Both the position numbers and the translations under genes were made by a program. This document shows positions 8,152 to 17,467 of a stretch of DNA of 64,000 nucleotides, piece after piece. The stretch's first letter is position 1; each line of letters begins with the position of its first letter. Source of the DNA: an uncultured Victivallales bacterium (GTDB taxonomy: Bacteria > Verrucomicrobiota > Lentisphaeria > Oligosphaerales > JAFGRS01); contig CAILUI010000122.1 of assembly GCA_903837355.1 (NCBI GenBank), positions 53,480 through 117,479 of the forward strand, in the 5' to 3' direction. The notes below the pieces were generated by a model. It saw nothing but the letters and a program-made list of their open reading frames with translations. It was not told the DNA's origin and did no database searches.

Positions 8152-9594
8152 CTAGCTCCGGCTGCTCACGGCGTAGATGCTGGCGCTACGGAGATGGAAA
8201 CGCAGGCGGAGGGTACGGCCGGCCAGGTCGCGGGCGGAACGGCCCTCCCAGCGCAACGGCAGGTCAATCTTGTCGGCGCTTTGGATGACGCACTTTTCCG
8301 CCTCGAAGCCGGGCACGACCTGGCCTTGGTCGTCGAGCACGGCCACCATGACATAGGCCTGCTGGGTCGCGAAGGCGCGGTCGGCCGACGGCACCGCGGC
8401 ATTGAGCTCCAGATCCGCGCCGGGCATGGCGAAAGGCAGCGTCGAGAACTCGGCATTGGCGCGCGCCGCCACGTAGCTGATCCGGTCCTGCGGCACGCCG
8501 AGCAAACGGTTGCCGAAGTGGAACAGGACCATGCCGCCGATCAGCAGGGGATTGTGCGTGATGCAGACAACGCCAGGGAAGCTGTCGCCAACCGCATTGA
8601 TCTCCCGGTAAGGCCGCTCCCAGCCTAGCCCGTCGCGGCTCACCCACCACTCGGTGTCAAGTTGCGGCGCGTGCTTGCCCCGCGACTGCGGATGGGCGCT
8701 GGCAGCATAGTTGAGCACGACCATGAAGCTGCGATCGTGATACCAGAAGCCGATGCCACGATAGAACTCCAGATCGGGCGGATCGGCGGCGTCGGGCGTG
8801 GTCATGAACTGCGCGGGCAAGGGCTTGTAGTTGCCGATCCGGTTCCAGACGTCCAGCATGGAATCCGCCGGTTCCCACTGCCGCCCGTCCGGGCTCGATC
8901 GGATCGCGATCACACGGCGGTCACGGAGAGCGTCGTTCTGGTTCTGCGGATGGGTGCCGCCGTGGTCCCGGAGGTGCTTTAGGAAGGGCTGGAGTGTCTT
9001 GTTCGTACTGACGAACCGATGGACCTGAGGACTCCAGAAAAGCCCCATGGAATCGCAGTCGTAGAACAGCGGATTGCGCGGATGCTCGGCCCAGTGCAGG
9101 CCATCGGGGCTGAAGTAGGCTCGATAGCCAAAGCCGTTGTCGTCGATCCTCAGCTTCAGCGCCAGAAACTCCTTGGCGTCCGGGTTGTAGGCCAGGCCGA
9201 GGTGGTCCGTCCAGGCGCCGGGATCCGCCTCGAACACGGTCTCAATGCCCTCAAACCGCGAGCCGTCGCGGGTGGTGGCGTGGACCAGCTTCCAGGTGTT
9301 CTTGGCCGCGGTATCGGTGGCAACGGCGTCACGGGTGAAGACCTGACCGTAGACATCCCAGGAGCCGTCGGGCCGCGGCCGGCAGCAGGCGACCGTAAAG
9401 CCGGGGGGCTCGCAGTCGCGCACCTTCTGCATGGGCGTCGCCCCGAAGTGCAGCTTGCCCCAGGTGTCGGCAACGTCCTGGGGCGTCGAGAACAGCAGCT
9501 TGACGTCCGCCGCCGTTGGCTGGGCGCCGGCGGCGTGGCCGAAGGCGAGACCCGCAGCAAGCAGAGTCAGCGCCGGGCGTAGAAGACCGCGCAT
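8152..9594 (-). CDS. Exported beta-propeller protein (sialidase/GH43/GH32-like fold)
   Basis: 480 residues with a signal peptide (about 1-24, ending AAGA). The body has repeated segments typical of propeller blades reporting on a substrate: GSWDVYGQVFTRDA, YRAYFSPDGLHWAEHPRNP, IAIRSSPDGRQWEPADS, DTEWWVSRDGLGWERPYREI. The SPDG-x-x-W repeats resemble Asp-box-like or GH32/GH43-like blade turns. The last ~90 residues form a separate beta domain (VMVAVLDDQGQVVPGFE, LRLRFHLRSASIYA). An AAAGGA-type ribosome site lies upstream of ATG 9594. It lies between the permease and a GH99/71-like gene. Enzyme activity is inferred from fold; a family call needs a profile search. Confidence 0.6.
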   Translation of the reverse strand: MRGLLRPALTLLAAGLAFGHAAGAQPTAADVKLLFSTPQDVADTWGKLHFGATPMQKVRDCEPPGFTVACCRPRPDGSWDVYGQVFTRDAVATDTAAKNTWKLVHATTRDGSRFEGIETVFEADPGAWTDHLGLAYNPDAKEFLALKLRIDDNGFGYRAYFSPDGLHWAEHPRNPLFYDCDSMGLFWSPQVHRFVSTNKTLQPFLKHLRDHGGTHPQNQNDALRDRRVIAIRSSPDGRQWEPADSMLDVWNRIGNYKPLPAQFMTTPDAADPPDLEFYRGIGFWYHDRSFMVVLNYAASAHPQSRGKHAPQLDTEWWVSRDGLGWERPYREINAVGDSFPGVVCITHNPLLIGGMVLFHFGNRLLGVPQDRISYVAARANAEFSTLPFAMPGADLELNAAVPSADRAFATQQAYVMVAVLDDQGQVVPGFEAEKCVIQSADKIDLPLRWEGRSARDLAGRTLRLRFHLRSASIYAVSSRS

Positions 9595-9634
9595 GGAGGC
9601 ATCCTTTCACGGGCCATGGAACCACGGCCACCCC

Positions 9635-10684
9635 TCACCGACCGGCCTTGAAGAGGGCGACCTGCTCCTTCAGGATCTCGAGGTCACGGTGCCCGAATTC
9701 CTTGGAGGGCTCAAGGTCGCGCCCCAAGTCGGCGCTGAGCTGCTCGCCCAGCACCCACTCATTGAAGGTGGTGACCATGGCGAAGCGCGGCCCGACCGTC
9801 CGGGCCCGGGCCCACTGCTGCCGGAAGGTCTCGCCCGCCCGCCGGCCCGAGGCCGCGATGTAGCCCGGCTGCCCGGGTTCAGCCTGGGGCCGCCACGCCG
9901 CCACCACCACCATGGCCTCCGGGCGGTCGTCGTGGACCGTGCAGGTCTGGGGGCCGCGGTCCTCCCAGGACCAGTAGCCGAACCGACTCACCAGGTCAGC
10001 GGTGCGCAGGCTGGGCTGCTCGGTGACGAACCCGGTCATGTAGCGGACCGTGAACCGCGGGTCGTCCCATTCCGGCACGCCCTGCTGCCAGGGAGAGGGC
10101 GTATTCACGTAGACCACCAGCAGCGGCTTGCCCAGGTAGTCCTGCAGCAGGGGCCGGTAGCGGGGATCGGCAACGAACTCGCGATGAACCTGCTCGGCCT
10201 TGCGCGTGAGCCGGCCGTCCTTGACCGCTTCCGGCGCCCCCGGACAGCCGATGAAGATGCTGATCTTCGGGTGCTTCTCCAGGCGGCTGTACTCCTCGAA
10301 GATGGCCAGGGTCGCGCCCTCGATGGTCTCGAAGTCGCGCCGGCCCTGGGTGACCCCCGGTATGTAGTCCAGGTCGTTGGACCAGTCGATCCAGATGAAG
10401 TCGACGCCGGCATCCGTGAGCCAGGCGGCGTGCTGGCGAATCACGGCCCGGTCCGTCGAGGCGTAGAAGCCCAGCTCCGGGGTCCCCCAGACGTTGCTCC
10501 ACGCCGCCCCCTGGTGCCAGGTGGTGTAGGCGATGCCGACCTGCCGTTCGGCGGCCGGCACGGGCGCGAGAAGCGCCAGGGGCTTCTCCGGTCCGCTCGG
10601 GGGCGCAGCCATGGCCGAGGAGACAACGAGCGCGGCGGTGGTCGCGGCGATCGTGATGGCGGTAAGCATGGTGCCCTGTCTCAT
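9635..10684 (-). CDS. Exported GH71/GH99-like TIM-barrel protein
   Basis: About 349 residues with a signal peptide (MRQGTMLTAITIAATTAALV, cleavage after AMA). The sequence begins with AYTTWHQGAAWSNVWG and then ALWLTDAGVDFIWIDWSNDL-like phrasing (AAWLTDAGVDFIWIDW at about 90-105), the arrangement of GH71/GH99-type barrels in which the host residue set follows an 'IDWSND' strand. A later YFWSWEDRG-like segment and FAMVTTFNEWVLGEQ (N-E pair) resemble the barrel end of the WbsX/GH99 group. The gene ends 12 bases before the M48 gene starts. An in-frame ATG at 10669 has a better ribosome site, but the upstream ATG supplies the basic residue expected in the signal peptide. Substrate unknown. Confidence 0.6.
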   Translation of the reverse strand: MRQGTMLTAITIAATTAALVVSSAMAAPPSGPEKPLALLAPVPAAERQVGIAYTTWHQGAAWSNVWGTPELGFYASTDRAVIRQHAAWLTDAGVDFIWIDWSNDLDYIPGVTQGRRDFETIEGATLAIFEEYSRLEKHPKISIFIGCPGAPEAVKDGRLTRKAEQVHREFVADPRYRPLLQDYLGKPLLVVYVNTPSPWQQGVPEWDDPRFTVRYMTGFVTEQPSLRTADLVSRFGYWSWEDRGPQTCTVHDDRPEAMVVVAAWRPQAEPGQPGYIAASGRRAGETFRQQWARARTVGPRFAMVTTFNEWVLGEQLSADLGRDLEPSKEFGHRDLEILKEQVALFKAGR

Positions 10685-10696
10685 CACCGCGCCGCC

Positions 10697-11539
10697 TCAC
10701 TTCCAGGCAGTGCCGTGGTTCTTCTTGGCGGGGGCCTTGGCGTACTCGAGGCTGGCCTTGGCCATGAGCTGCTTCATGTTGGCGATACGTTTCTCATCGA
10801 GTGGATGCGTGGAGAGCCAGTCGCTGAACGGACTCTTCTGACCTGCATCCTTGCCGGCGAAGCGCTGCCAGAAAGTGACCGCCGCCTCCGGCGTGTACCC
10901 CGCCTGCGCCATGTACATGAGCCCGATCTGATCGGCGGCGTACTCCTGGACCCGGCTGAACGGAAGGATGGCGCCATACTGCGCACCGAGGGCGAACGCC
11001 TTCATGTAGAGCTCGCGATTCGGCAGCTTCTTGGACGCCAGCACCGCATCCAGCGCCGCGCCTACATAGCCGGCGGTCTGCTGCTCCGACATGCGCTCGA
11101 CGCCGTGCCGCGCCACGGCGTGCCCGACCTCATGCCCGACTACCGCCGCCAGCTCGGCGTCGTTCTTCGCGTAGGCGAAAAGCCCTTCGTACACCGCGAC
11201 TTTGCCGCCAGGCAGACAGAACGCATTCGCGTCCTTCGACGCCAGCACCACGAACTCCCACTGGTACGCCGCCGTACTCGGGCCGGACGCCACCGCCTGG
11301 ATGGCCTTACCGACACGCTGCACCGCCGCGCTCATTTCGGCGTTGTTACTGACGGGCGTCGCCTTCAGCGTCTCCTGCCAGGCATCGAGACCGAGCTTAC
11401 ACTCGTCCTGGGCAGACATACTCATCATGTACTGCTTCCGGCCGGTAAAGGGTTCGGTACCGGTCTGGCAGCCCCCGGCGCAGAGCACCAGCGCCAGCCC
11501 AAGCCCTGCCGTATAGCACCTTGGCCACCTTGTTCCCAT
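10697..11539 (-). CDS. M48-family metalloprotease lipoprotein
   Basis: 280 residues. The N-terminus is a lipoprotein-type signal with a C-AGGC lipobox (lipidated Cys about residue 24), so the enzyme should be anchored in a cell-envelope membrane facing the periplasm. The zinc motif is HEVGH (H136, E137, H140) and the third ligand region is QEYAAD (E199), as in BepA/LoiP-like envelope quality-control proteases. PGGKVAVYEGL and STHPLDEKRI are further family hallmarks. Length is normal for this type. GAGAGGAC lies upstream of ATG 11539. It is embedded among exported hydrolases and may help mature or turn over them, which is inference from position. Confidence 0.88.
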   Translation of the reverse strand: MGTRWPRCYTAGLGLALVLCAGGCQTGTEPFTGRKQYMMSMSAQDECKLGLDAWQETLKATPVSNNAEMSAAVQRVGKAIQAVASGPSTAAYQWEFVVLASKDANAFCLPGGKVAVYEGLFAYAKNDAELAAVVGHEVGHAVARHGVERMSEQQTAGYVGAALDAVLASKKLPNRELYMKAFALGAQYGAILPFSRVQEYAADQIGLMYMAQAGYTPEAAVTFWQRFAGKDAGQKSPFSDWLSTHPLDEKRIANMKQLMAKASLEYAKAPAKKNHGTAWK

Positions 11540-11566
11540 TGGAAAGTCCTCTCCGCTCGGGGTCGT

Positions 11567-12769
11567 CTACTTGGCGATCAGCACCGCGTTGATGCGGAAC
11601 TCGTTGCCTGTACTGCCGGGGTTCCTGTCGGCCAGAAGCGTGACGCGCAGGATGTGCCGGCCGGGGGCCAGGTCGCGGGCCACGAGTTGGAAGGGCGTAT
11701 AGCCACCCCAGTCGGCACCGAACCAGGCATCCATCCGCACGGGCGGCAGGTTGTCCACCCGCGCCTCGGCAATGCCCGTGGCTCCTTTGATGCGGTAGAA
11801 GAGCAGACTGACGGCCCGACCCTCCACCTCGAATTCCAGCACACTGCCAGGCGCGGCCGTTCTCCAGCCCTTGCCGAAGAGGCCGCCAAAGACCGGGTCC
11901 GGGCTGACCTCCCAACCGCTGTTCAGGCTGGGCTTGATGGCGTCGGCATTGTAGAACAGCGCGTTCTCGAACAGGTTGCCCGTCTTGGGTTCCGGCAGGG
12001 CGGCCACGACGGGAAGACCCTGGTCAGGCGGCAGGTCCTTGAGCACCTTCCCGCAGAGGTTCGTCATGAACAGCGCGCAGTAAGCGTGACCGCGGTCGTT
12101 CGGGTGCACTTCGTCGGCCTCGACGTCCGTCCAGGCGATGCGTTTGGCCTCGATCTCGGGCCAGAGCGCGTCACGGAAGCTGGCCATGGGCAGGCCGTAG
12201 TGGCGGCCGATCCCCACGTGGGCCGGCTGCGTGTTCCCGCCCTTGTTGTCCATGGTGAACAGCAGCATGACGGCGGGTTGGTTGGGTTGTTTGAGGATAC
12301 GACGCACGAGCCCCTCGAGGGTCTCCTCATGCATCGGGTTGATGGTGTCGTTGACGGCATACTCGACCAGCACGAGGCCGGGGTTCTTGTCCAGCAAGTG
12401 CGGCTGGACCCGGTGCGCGCCAAGGTCGGAACAGGTGGCACCGATCCCGGCATTGACGAAGGTGATGGTGGCGGTGGGGAACGTGCGCGTCCACCAGGCG
12501 GCGACCAGATTGCCCCAGGAGAGTTCCGGCTTGCTGGCGCTGGCCCCCGCGGTAATCGAGCCACCGATCACGCCCACCACCACCGACTCCCCCCGTCGCG
12601 CCTTGGCGAGGACGCGCTGGAGCCGGGCCGGATCGCCCAGACTCACCAGCGAGCGCTCCAGGATGGTGGCCTCGTCCTGGGCCGAGGCGGTGCCGCCGCA
12701 ACTGGAGAGGGCGAGCACCGAGGCGAGGGTAAGCACACAAGGACTGCCGCTGGCGATGGTCCCGAACAT
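11567..12769 (-). CDS. SGNH/GDSL-type esterase lipoprotein with C-terminal beta domain
   Basis: About 400 residues with a lipoprotein signal peptide (LSSC, Cys at about 24). The catalytic domain carries the SGNH blocks: GGSIT with S71, a Gly in NAGIGATCSD, N140-D141 in YAVNDT, and D219/H222 in ADEVHPNDRGH. Such enzymes remove acyl groups from polysaccharides, for example acetyl-xylan deacetylation. From about residue 250 a second domain with YRIKGATGIAEARVD and LAPGRHILRVTLLADR looks like a lectin/CE2-type beta module. A strong GGAGGTG site precedes ATG 12769; a GTG six bases upstream overlaps that site and is unlikely to be used. The gene fits a glycan-degradation role next to TIM-barrel enzymes. 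Confidence 0.85.
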   Translation of the reverse strand: MFGTIASGSPCVLTLASVLALSSCGGTASAQDEATILERSLVSLGDPARLQRVLAKARRGESVVVGVIGGSITAGASASKPELSWGNLVAAWWTRTFPTATITFVNAGIGATCSDLGAHRVQPHLLDKNPGLVLVEYAVNDTINPMHEETLEGLVRRILKQPNQPAVMLLFTMDNKGGNTQPAHVGIGRHYGLPMASFRDALWPEIEAKRIAWTDVEADEVHPNDRGHAYCALFMTNLCGKVLKDLPPDQGLPVVAALPEPKTGNLFENALFYNADAIKPSLNSGWEVSPDPVFGGLFGKGWRTAAPGSVLEFEVEGRAVSLLFYRIKGATGIAEARVDNLPPVRMDAWFGADWGGYTPFQLVARDLAPGRHILRVTLLADRNPGSTGNEFRINAVLIAK

Positions 12770-12905
12770 GGTCACCTCCGTGTATCAATCCGCAATCGGA
12801 AGACGGTAACCCATGCGTGCGCCGGACGCAAGCGCACCGTTGCCAAGCCGCTTCACTTCGAGTGCGTCCTGGCCGCGCCCAGCCCGACGCGCCACCACAG
12901 GGGTG

Positions 12906-14465
12906 TCACTCCCTGGTGATCCCCACATCATCGACCCAAACCCGGCCGCCCTCTGCCACCACCTCAAGGTCTATGGCCGCAGCCTCCGCATCGTCCCAGG
13001 TGAAGACCTGCCCGACCCGCTGCCAAGCGCTGCCGCTCGCTTCGCCAACCAACCGGTAACGGCGCAACCAGTTCCCGGCCGGGCCGAACAACGCGCCGTT
13101 GACGACGGCCTTCGCGCCCCCCTCTGTCCGCACCCACGCCCAGACCTCGACCTTCTGTCCTGGCTTCACCGTCACCGCGTTCAGGCACTTGATCCCCTGG
13201 TCCGCGGTCGTGACGACGGCACTGCGCTTCCCGGTCCGCGCCACGCTGCCGTCCAGGCTCGCGTCGCCGCCGGCGAAGGTGACCCAGCCCCATTTGCGCT
13301 CGAAGCCGGGATTGTAGACCCGGTTCCCCGCCTGCGCCGCCACGTCGATGTCGCTGAAGATCGGGATCTCGTCGTACGTCGGCACCGTCCGTCCCAGCGC
13401 CTGCGGCGTCAGGTCGACATGGTGCGGGCTGCCGGGGCAGAAGGCGTCGCGCAGCGCGTCCAGGTAACCGAAGCCGTACTGCGTGCAGGGCTCGAGGTAG
13501 CTCCCCTCGCCAAACTCGTTCCAGCACTCCGCGATCACCGCCTTGAGTTGCGGGTCCACATACGCCTTTGCCGCCTCGCACATGGCCCGGAACTTCTCCG
13601 GCCGCGAATCGGTGCGCACCATGGCCCGCGCGCCGTACCACGGCGTGGAGTCCCACCCCGGCGACAGGGGTACGATGTAGGGTAGCTTCGCCGCGGCCGT
13701 CGCCTGTTTCCAGGTGTCCACATAGCCCGTCACCATGGTGTCGTAGGGGGCCGAAAGCTGTCCTTCCGGCACGTTGACAGCGGCGTAGTTGTAGGCGGTG
13801 ACGGCCCCATACCCCGCCTGCGCCAGTGTCTCCTGATCGCTGTGCGCCAGCGCAATCGGCAGGATCTCCACCCCCGCCTCGGCACTCAGCTTGCGCCACA
13901 ATTCCGCGCAGCCCTGGACGCCAAAGCGCTTGGTCAGTCGCCATGGCTGCGAGATGAAGAGGGCCGCCTTGCCGCCGAAGGTCAGGTAGTTCGGCTGAGT
14001 CAGGTAGCGGTCGCGCAACGTCCGCGCCAGCACGAGCATCTGCTCCTCGGTGTAGTCTGGCTCCCAGACCTCCTCATTGCACCAGAAGATGGCAAACTTC
14101 ATTGAGCCGCGGTACTGCGCCCGCAGGAAACCACGATCCAATGCGTCATTGTGCTGCAGTACGTTCCCTGTCTTGTAGTCGTAGTACCAGTCAAAGACGA
14201 AAAAGCTGATGCCGTGCTCCACGGCCCACTTGATGTGCCAGTCCGAAACCACGGGCTCCCCGTCGCGGTAGTACCCCAGCAGTGGGAAAGGGAACCCCGC
14301 CTGCGCCATCGGCACCCAGCGCGCGGCGTTGAAGTGGCCCGGGAAGTAGTAGCTCCCGACCAGGATCGGTCCGCTGACCGGCCGCGGCTCCGGCACCGGG
14401 TACGGCTCCTGGGCCGCGGCCAACAGCACGCCAAGAGCACACAACCAAACAGCTCTTCTGAGCAT
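12906..14465 (-). CDS. Exported GH99/WbsX-like protein with C-terminal carbohydrate-binding-type domain
   Basis: 519 residues: signal peptide (MLRRAVWLCALGVLLAAAQ), then a GH99-like/WbsX barrel. It opens with VGSYYFPGHFNAARWVP, continues with GYYRDGEP and WAVEHGISFFVFDWYYDYK, and has AVIAECWNEFGEGSYLEPC near the end of the barrel, the hallmark acidic segment of the group. After about residue 365 comes a CBM4/9-like domain (NRVYNPGFERKWGWVTF and VWVDDVGITRE). Proteins of this family are poorly characterised and linked to mannan-type or O-antigen sugars. A Gly-rich ribosome-binding stretch lies just upstream of ATG 14465; ATG 14495 would add ten non-signal residues. It converges on nothing and is followed by the SGNH esterase in the same direction. 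Confidence 0.75.
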   Translation of the reverse strand: MLRRAVWLCALGVLLAAAQEPYPVPEPRPVSGPILVGSYYFPGHFNAARWVPMAQAGFPFPLLGYYRDGEPVVSDWHIKWAVEHGISFFVFDWYYDYKTGNVLQHNDALDRGFLRAQYRGSMKFAIFWCNEEVWEPDYTEEQMLVLARTLRDRYLTQPNYLTFGGKAALFISQPWRLTKRFGVQGCAELWRKLSAEAGVEILPIALAHSDQETLAQAGYGAVTAYNYAAVNVPEGQLSAPYDTMVTGYVDTWKQATAAAKLPYIVPLSPGWDSTPWYGARAMVRTDSRPEKFRAMCEAAKAYVDPQLKAVIAECWNEFGEGSYLEPCTQYGFGYLDALRDAFCPGSPHHVDLTPQALGRTVPTYDEIPIFSDIDVAAQAGNRVYNPGFERKWGWVTFAGGDASLDGSVARTGKRSAVVTTADQGIKCLNAVTVKPGQKVEVWAWVRTEGGAKAVVNGALFGPAGNWLRRYRLVGEASGSAWQRVGQVFTWDDAEAAAIDLEVVAEGGRVWVDDVGITRE

Positions 14466-14498
14466 CGCACACCCCCCCGGACAGCCCTCGTTCACGGT

Positions 14499-17435
14499 TC
14501 AGGGCTCACGGTTGCCCGCCTCCGCCCACAGCCTCCCCAACTCATCCGCCCGCACCGGCACATACTCCGGCCCCAACTGCTCCAGGACCTGCTGCAGCCG
14601 GGTCGGCGTCCACGGGTAACACTGCACAAATGCGTGCATGAACGCCGGACGCGTCGGCGGCGTGTAGGCGCGGAGGTCATCCAGCATCAGTTTCATCGTC
14701 GCCTCCTGCCCCAGTGCCAGGTTGAACGACGTCACCGCATGGAACGCCGGCACGCCCCGCGGCAGCACGGCAATTGCGTTCCCCGCCGTGGTTGTGGGGG
14801 CCCGCCCGTAATCCGGCAGCGCGTAGCGCAGCACCGGAATCCTCGCCGCGAACTCGCGCAACGTCGCTCCCGAAGCCGTGTGCGTCCACAGTCCGTGCAG
14901 GTCGTGCTGCTCCATGTACTCCCCGGTGCGTTTCACGAACCCGTCGAACGTCCCCTGCGGGTCCGCCAGTTGCTCGCCGTAGACGTCCGGGTAGCAGTAC
15001 CCTACCCCCGAGCACGCGGTCACAAAGCAGTCGTTGACGCTCGCCCGGTCGCGCACGTAGTCCATGATGTCCGGGATCAGGTCGAACACTGTCGGCCCGA
15101 CCGACCAGGTCAAGGGAAACTGCCCGCGCACCGGGTCGTTCCAGTAGGCGGTGCGAAAAAAAGCCGCCCAGTTGATGGGCGCATCACCATCGGATACCAT
15201 CATCGCCAGGTAGACTTTGCTGCGGTCCAACGGCAGCGGCGCCGCGGGCCGATGCCGAAACGGCTGGCGCGCCCCTGCCCCGCTATGCACCGTCAGGTTA
15301 GGCACATCCGCCGACCATGACAGGAACTTCCCGTAGCGGCTGAACAGGCTGACCCCCATCCCCTCCTGGATCCCCACATTGTCGCCGTTCCACGGAGCGC
15401 CAATCAGCCCTACATTCGCCGGCGTGCGCGCCAGCAGGTGGTCGATGACCAACTGCTCCGCAAGCGGGCTCCCCACCGGCGGTCGCCCGTCGACCGGACC
15501 CGTGATCCAGAAACTGAACACCCGGTGCGCCACCAGGTAGTCCGCCAACAGCGGCCAGCCTGGCGCGTTGGTCGCCAGCAGGCGCTGATTCATCTTTGGC
15601 CACAACTCGGCCACCGCCCAGCCCAACGCCGCCGCATTGGTCAGCCACCGCCCACGCAGGTCCGCCACCACCGGCAGCTTCAACTCGTCGGCCAGCCGTG
15701 GCGAAGCGGCCAGCACGTTCTCCAGGGCCGCTATCGACGTCGCCACATTCACCGTCGCCGGCACCGCCGGGTCGTACACCACCAGCCCGCGAAAGACGTC
15801 ACGGTAGGTCGCCAGCAGCGCGCGCGGCGACGCCACCCGGTCCACCGCCGTTACGTCCCCGCGCTCCTGCAGCCACGCCAACCACTGTTCATCCACCGGC
15901 GGGTCCCCCGGCACCACCGAGGCAACGTAGTAGAGCCGCGGTAGGGTGCGGTTCACCAGCCCCTGCAGCGTCGTGAGCAACAGCTTCTCGTCGGTCGCCG
16001 CAAAACGGATGTCCGCCACGCTCAGCCGCGGCGACGGCCGCGGCGACTGCGGGAAGACCGTGGCGGTTGGCTTCGCCTCCTCTGGCAGGGTCACGCCCTT
16101 TCGCGGCTGATCCCGCTGGTAGAGGGCAGCGGCCGTGGCCAGGATCGCCTCTCGCCGCTCGTGCGCCAGGACGCCCTTCTCTGCCCCGATGTACACCGCC
16201 GCCCGCGCCACCACCTCGCGCTGGTCCACCGGACTCTGCACGCCGTGGGTGGCGAACAACTGGCCTCCGGCCCAGACGTCCACCGCGCCCTTGCACGGGG
16301 CGCAGTGGTGCCGCACCACCGCGATCACCGGCCATGATTGCCCCGCCTCCGTGAAACTCAGCACGTTCACCACCTCGTCCAGCGCCGGCAGCGTCCCCGG
16401 ATCCAGCGTCTGCGTGGTCATGGCGAGCCGCTCCCACAGCCCGCGCCAGCGTGCCCAGTCCAGCGCCCCGAGCCCCAGCGGATCGACGTCCCCGTGGTAC
16501 TCCAGCCCGCCACGCGCCGGACCCGGGGTGTGGAAGCCGCCCATCGCCAGCCCCTCTTCGTGCGTTACCCACTTCTGGACATGCCCAAGGTCCTTCCACG
16601 CCCCGCCCGTCGCGGCGAAGCTCCCATTCGGCGCCAGGTTCTCACCCGGCCGATCCCCGCACTCCAGCGTCACGTCGTCCAGCCACAGCGTCGCCGGGGT
16701 CGCCCACAAGGCCGGACAGATGTCCATTTCCTCAGCCCCGGCCGGCGCCACCACCTCCTGGCTTACCCGCCGCCATGGCGCCGGCGGCGGGAACGGCGGT
16801 CCCCACTGTCCGAGGAACGTGCCGCCCTTCGCGAAGAAGCGCAGGTACAGGCAGTCGGTCTCCCGCGTCCCGAGTCCGCCTTCTGTCCGCACGCGCGCCG
16901 CGATCCGCACCGTCTCGCCCGCCCGCACCGGCACCCGCGTCGACACGGCCCCCACCCAGTTGGCCAGCGGGCTGGTCTTCGCCACCATCAGGCACGCATT
17001 CCCCGCCTGCTCGGGATCGTCACGCCGCTCCACCTGATCGGCGGGCTGCGCCATAGCGGTCCACTCGGCCACCCCCGGCTGTACGCACGGATGGCAGAAC
17101 GGTACCACCGTCCCGATCAGTCCCCCACCCGCCTTCCGGAAGGCCTGCACGTTCTGGGCCGCGGCCAGCGGGAAACAGTTTCCGTAGATGTGCACCAGGC
17201 AGTAGTACCGCTCCGCATTGAATACCGCCGGATCGGCCAACTCCCGCGCGCTCAAGCCTCGCGCCGACAGCCCGAGGCGCTGCAGATACGCCACCATGTC
17301 CGGCGCTGCCAGCCCCGCGTAACCTGCAAAGTAGGGGAAACCGGGCTCGTCGAGCACGGCTACGCTCGGGGCCGCCAACGCAGCCCCCGGCAGCGCCGAC
17401 AGTGCCAGCAGACTCACCAGCAGCCCTGCTCTCAT
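14499..17435 (-). CDS. Exported GxGYxYP-domain protein, putative glycoside hydrolase
   Basis: 978 residues with a signal peptide (MRAGLLVSLLALSALPGAALA). The N-terminal third carries a CBM-like insert: GENLAPNGSFAATGG and TLWLDDVTLECGDR. The remainder contains the defining GxGYxYP motif as GVGYCYP (residues 810-816), following TACS, with upstream LAMMVSDGDAPINWAAFF. This matches the GxGYxYP-type putative glycoside hydrolases of Planctomycetota, Bacteroidota and relatives, whose substrate has not been established to my knowledge. AAGGGGAG seven bases upstream fixes ATG 17435. It runs between the GH39-like gene and the GH99-like gene with gaps of about 30 bases, so the three are likely co-transcribed. 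Confidence 0.8.
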   Translation of the reverse strand: MRAGLLVSLLALSALPGAALAAPSVAVLDEPGFPYFAGYAGLAAPDMVAYLQRLGLSARGLSARELADPAVFNAERYYCLVHIYGNCFPLAAAQNVQAFRKAGGGLIGTVVPFCHPCVQPGVAEWTAMAQPADQVERRDDPEQAGNACLMVAKTSPLANWVGAVSTRVPVRAGETVRIAARVRTEGGLGTRETDCLYLRFFAKGGTFLGQWGPPFPPPAPWRRVSQEVVAPAGAEEMDICPALWATPATLWLDDVTLECGDRPGENLAPNGSFAATGGAWKDLGHVQKWVTHEEGLAMGGFHTPGPARGGLEYHGDVDPLGLGALDWARWRGLWERLAMTTQTLDPGTLPALDEVVNVLSFTEAGQSWPVIAVVRHHCAPCKGAVDVWAGGQLFATHGVQSPVDQREVVARAAVYIGAEKGVLAHERREAILATAAALYQRDQPRKGVTLPEEAKPTATVFPQSPRPSPRLSVADIRFAATDEKLLLTTLQGLVNRTLPRLYYVASVVPGDPPVDEQWLAWLQERGDVTAVDRVASPRALLATYRDVFRGLVVYDPAVPATVNVATSIAALENVLAASPRLADELKLPVVADLRGRWLTNAAALGWAVAELWPKMNQRLLATNAPGWPLLADYLVAHRVFSFWITGPVDGRPPVGSPLAEQLVIDHLLARTPANVGLIGAPWNGDNVGIQEGMGVSLFSRYGKFLSWSADVPNLTVHSGAGARQPFRHRPAAPLPLDRSKVYLAMMVSDGDAPINWAAFFRTAYWNDPVRGQFPLTWSVGPTVFDLIPDIMDYVRDRASVNDCFVTACSGVGYCYPDVYGEQLADPQGTFDGFVKRTGEYMEQHDLHGLWTHTASGATLREFAARIPVLRYALPDYGRAPTTTAGNAIAVLPRGVPAFHAVTSFNLALGQEATMKLMLDDLRAYTPPTRPAFMHAFVQCYPWTPTRLQQVLEQLGPEYVPVRADELGRLWAEAGNREP

Positions 17436-17467
17436 CAGCGAACTCCCCTTGCGGCCAGCCCGACTTA

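Noticed and set aside
9431..12919. 1162-codon plus-strand frame across several genes
   Set aside because: It runs antisense to the propeller, GH99-like, M48 and SGNH genes, all of which have clear motifs, signals and ribosome sites.
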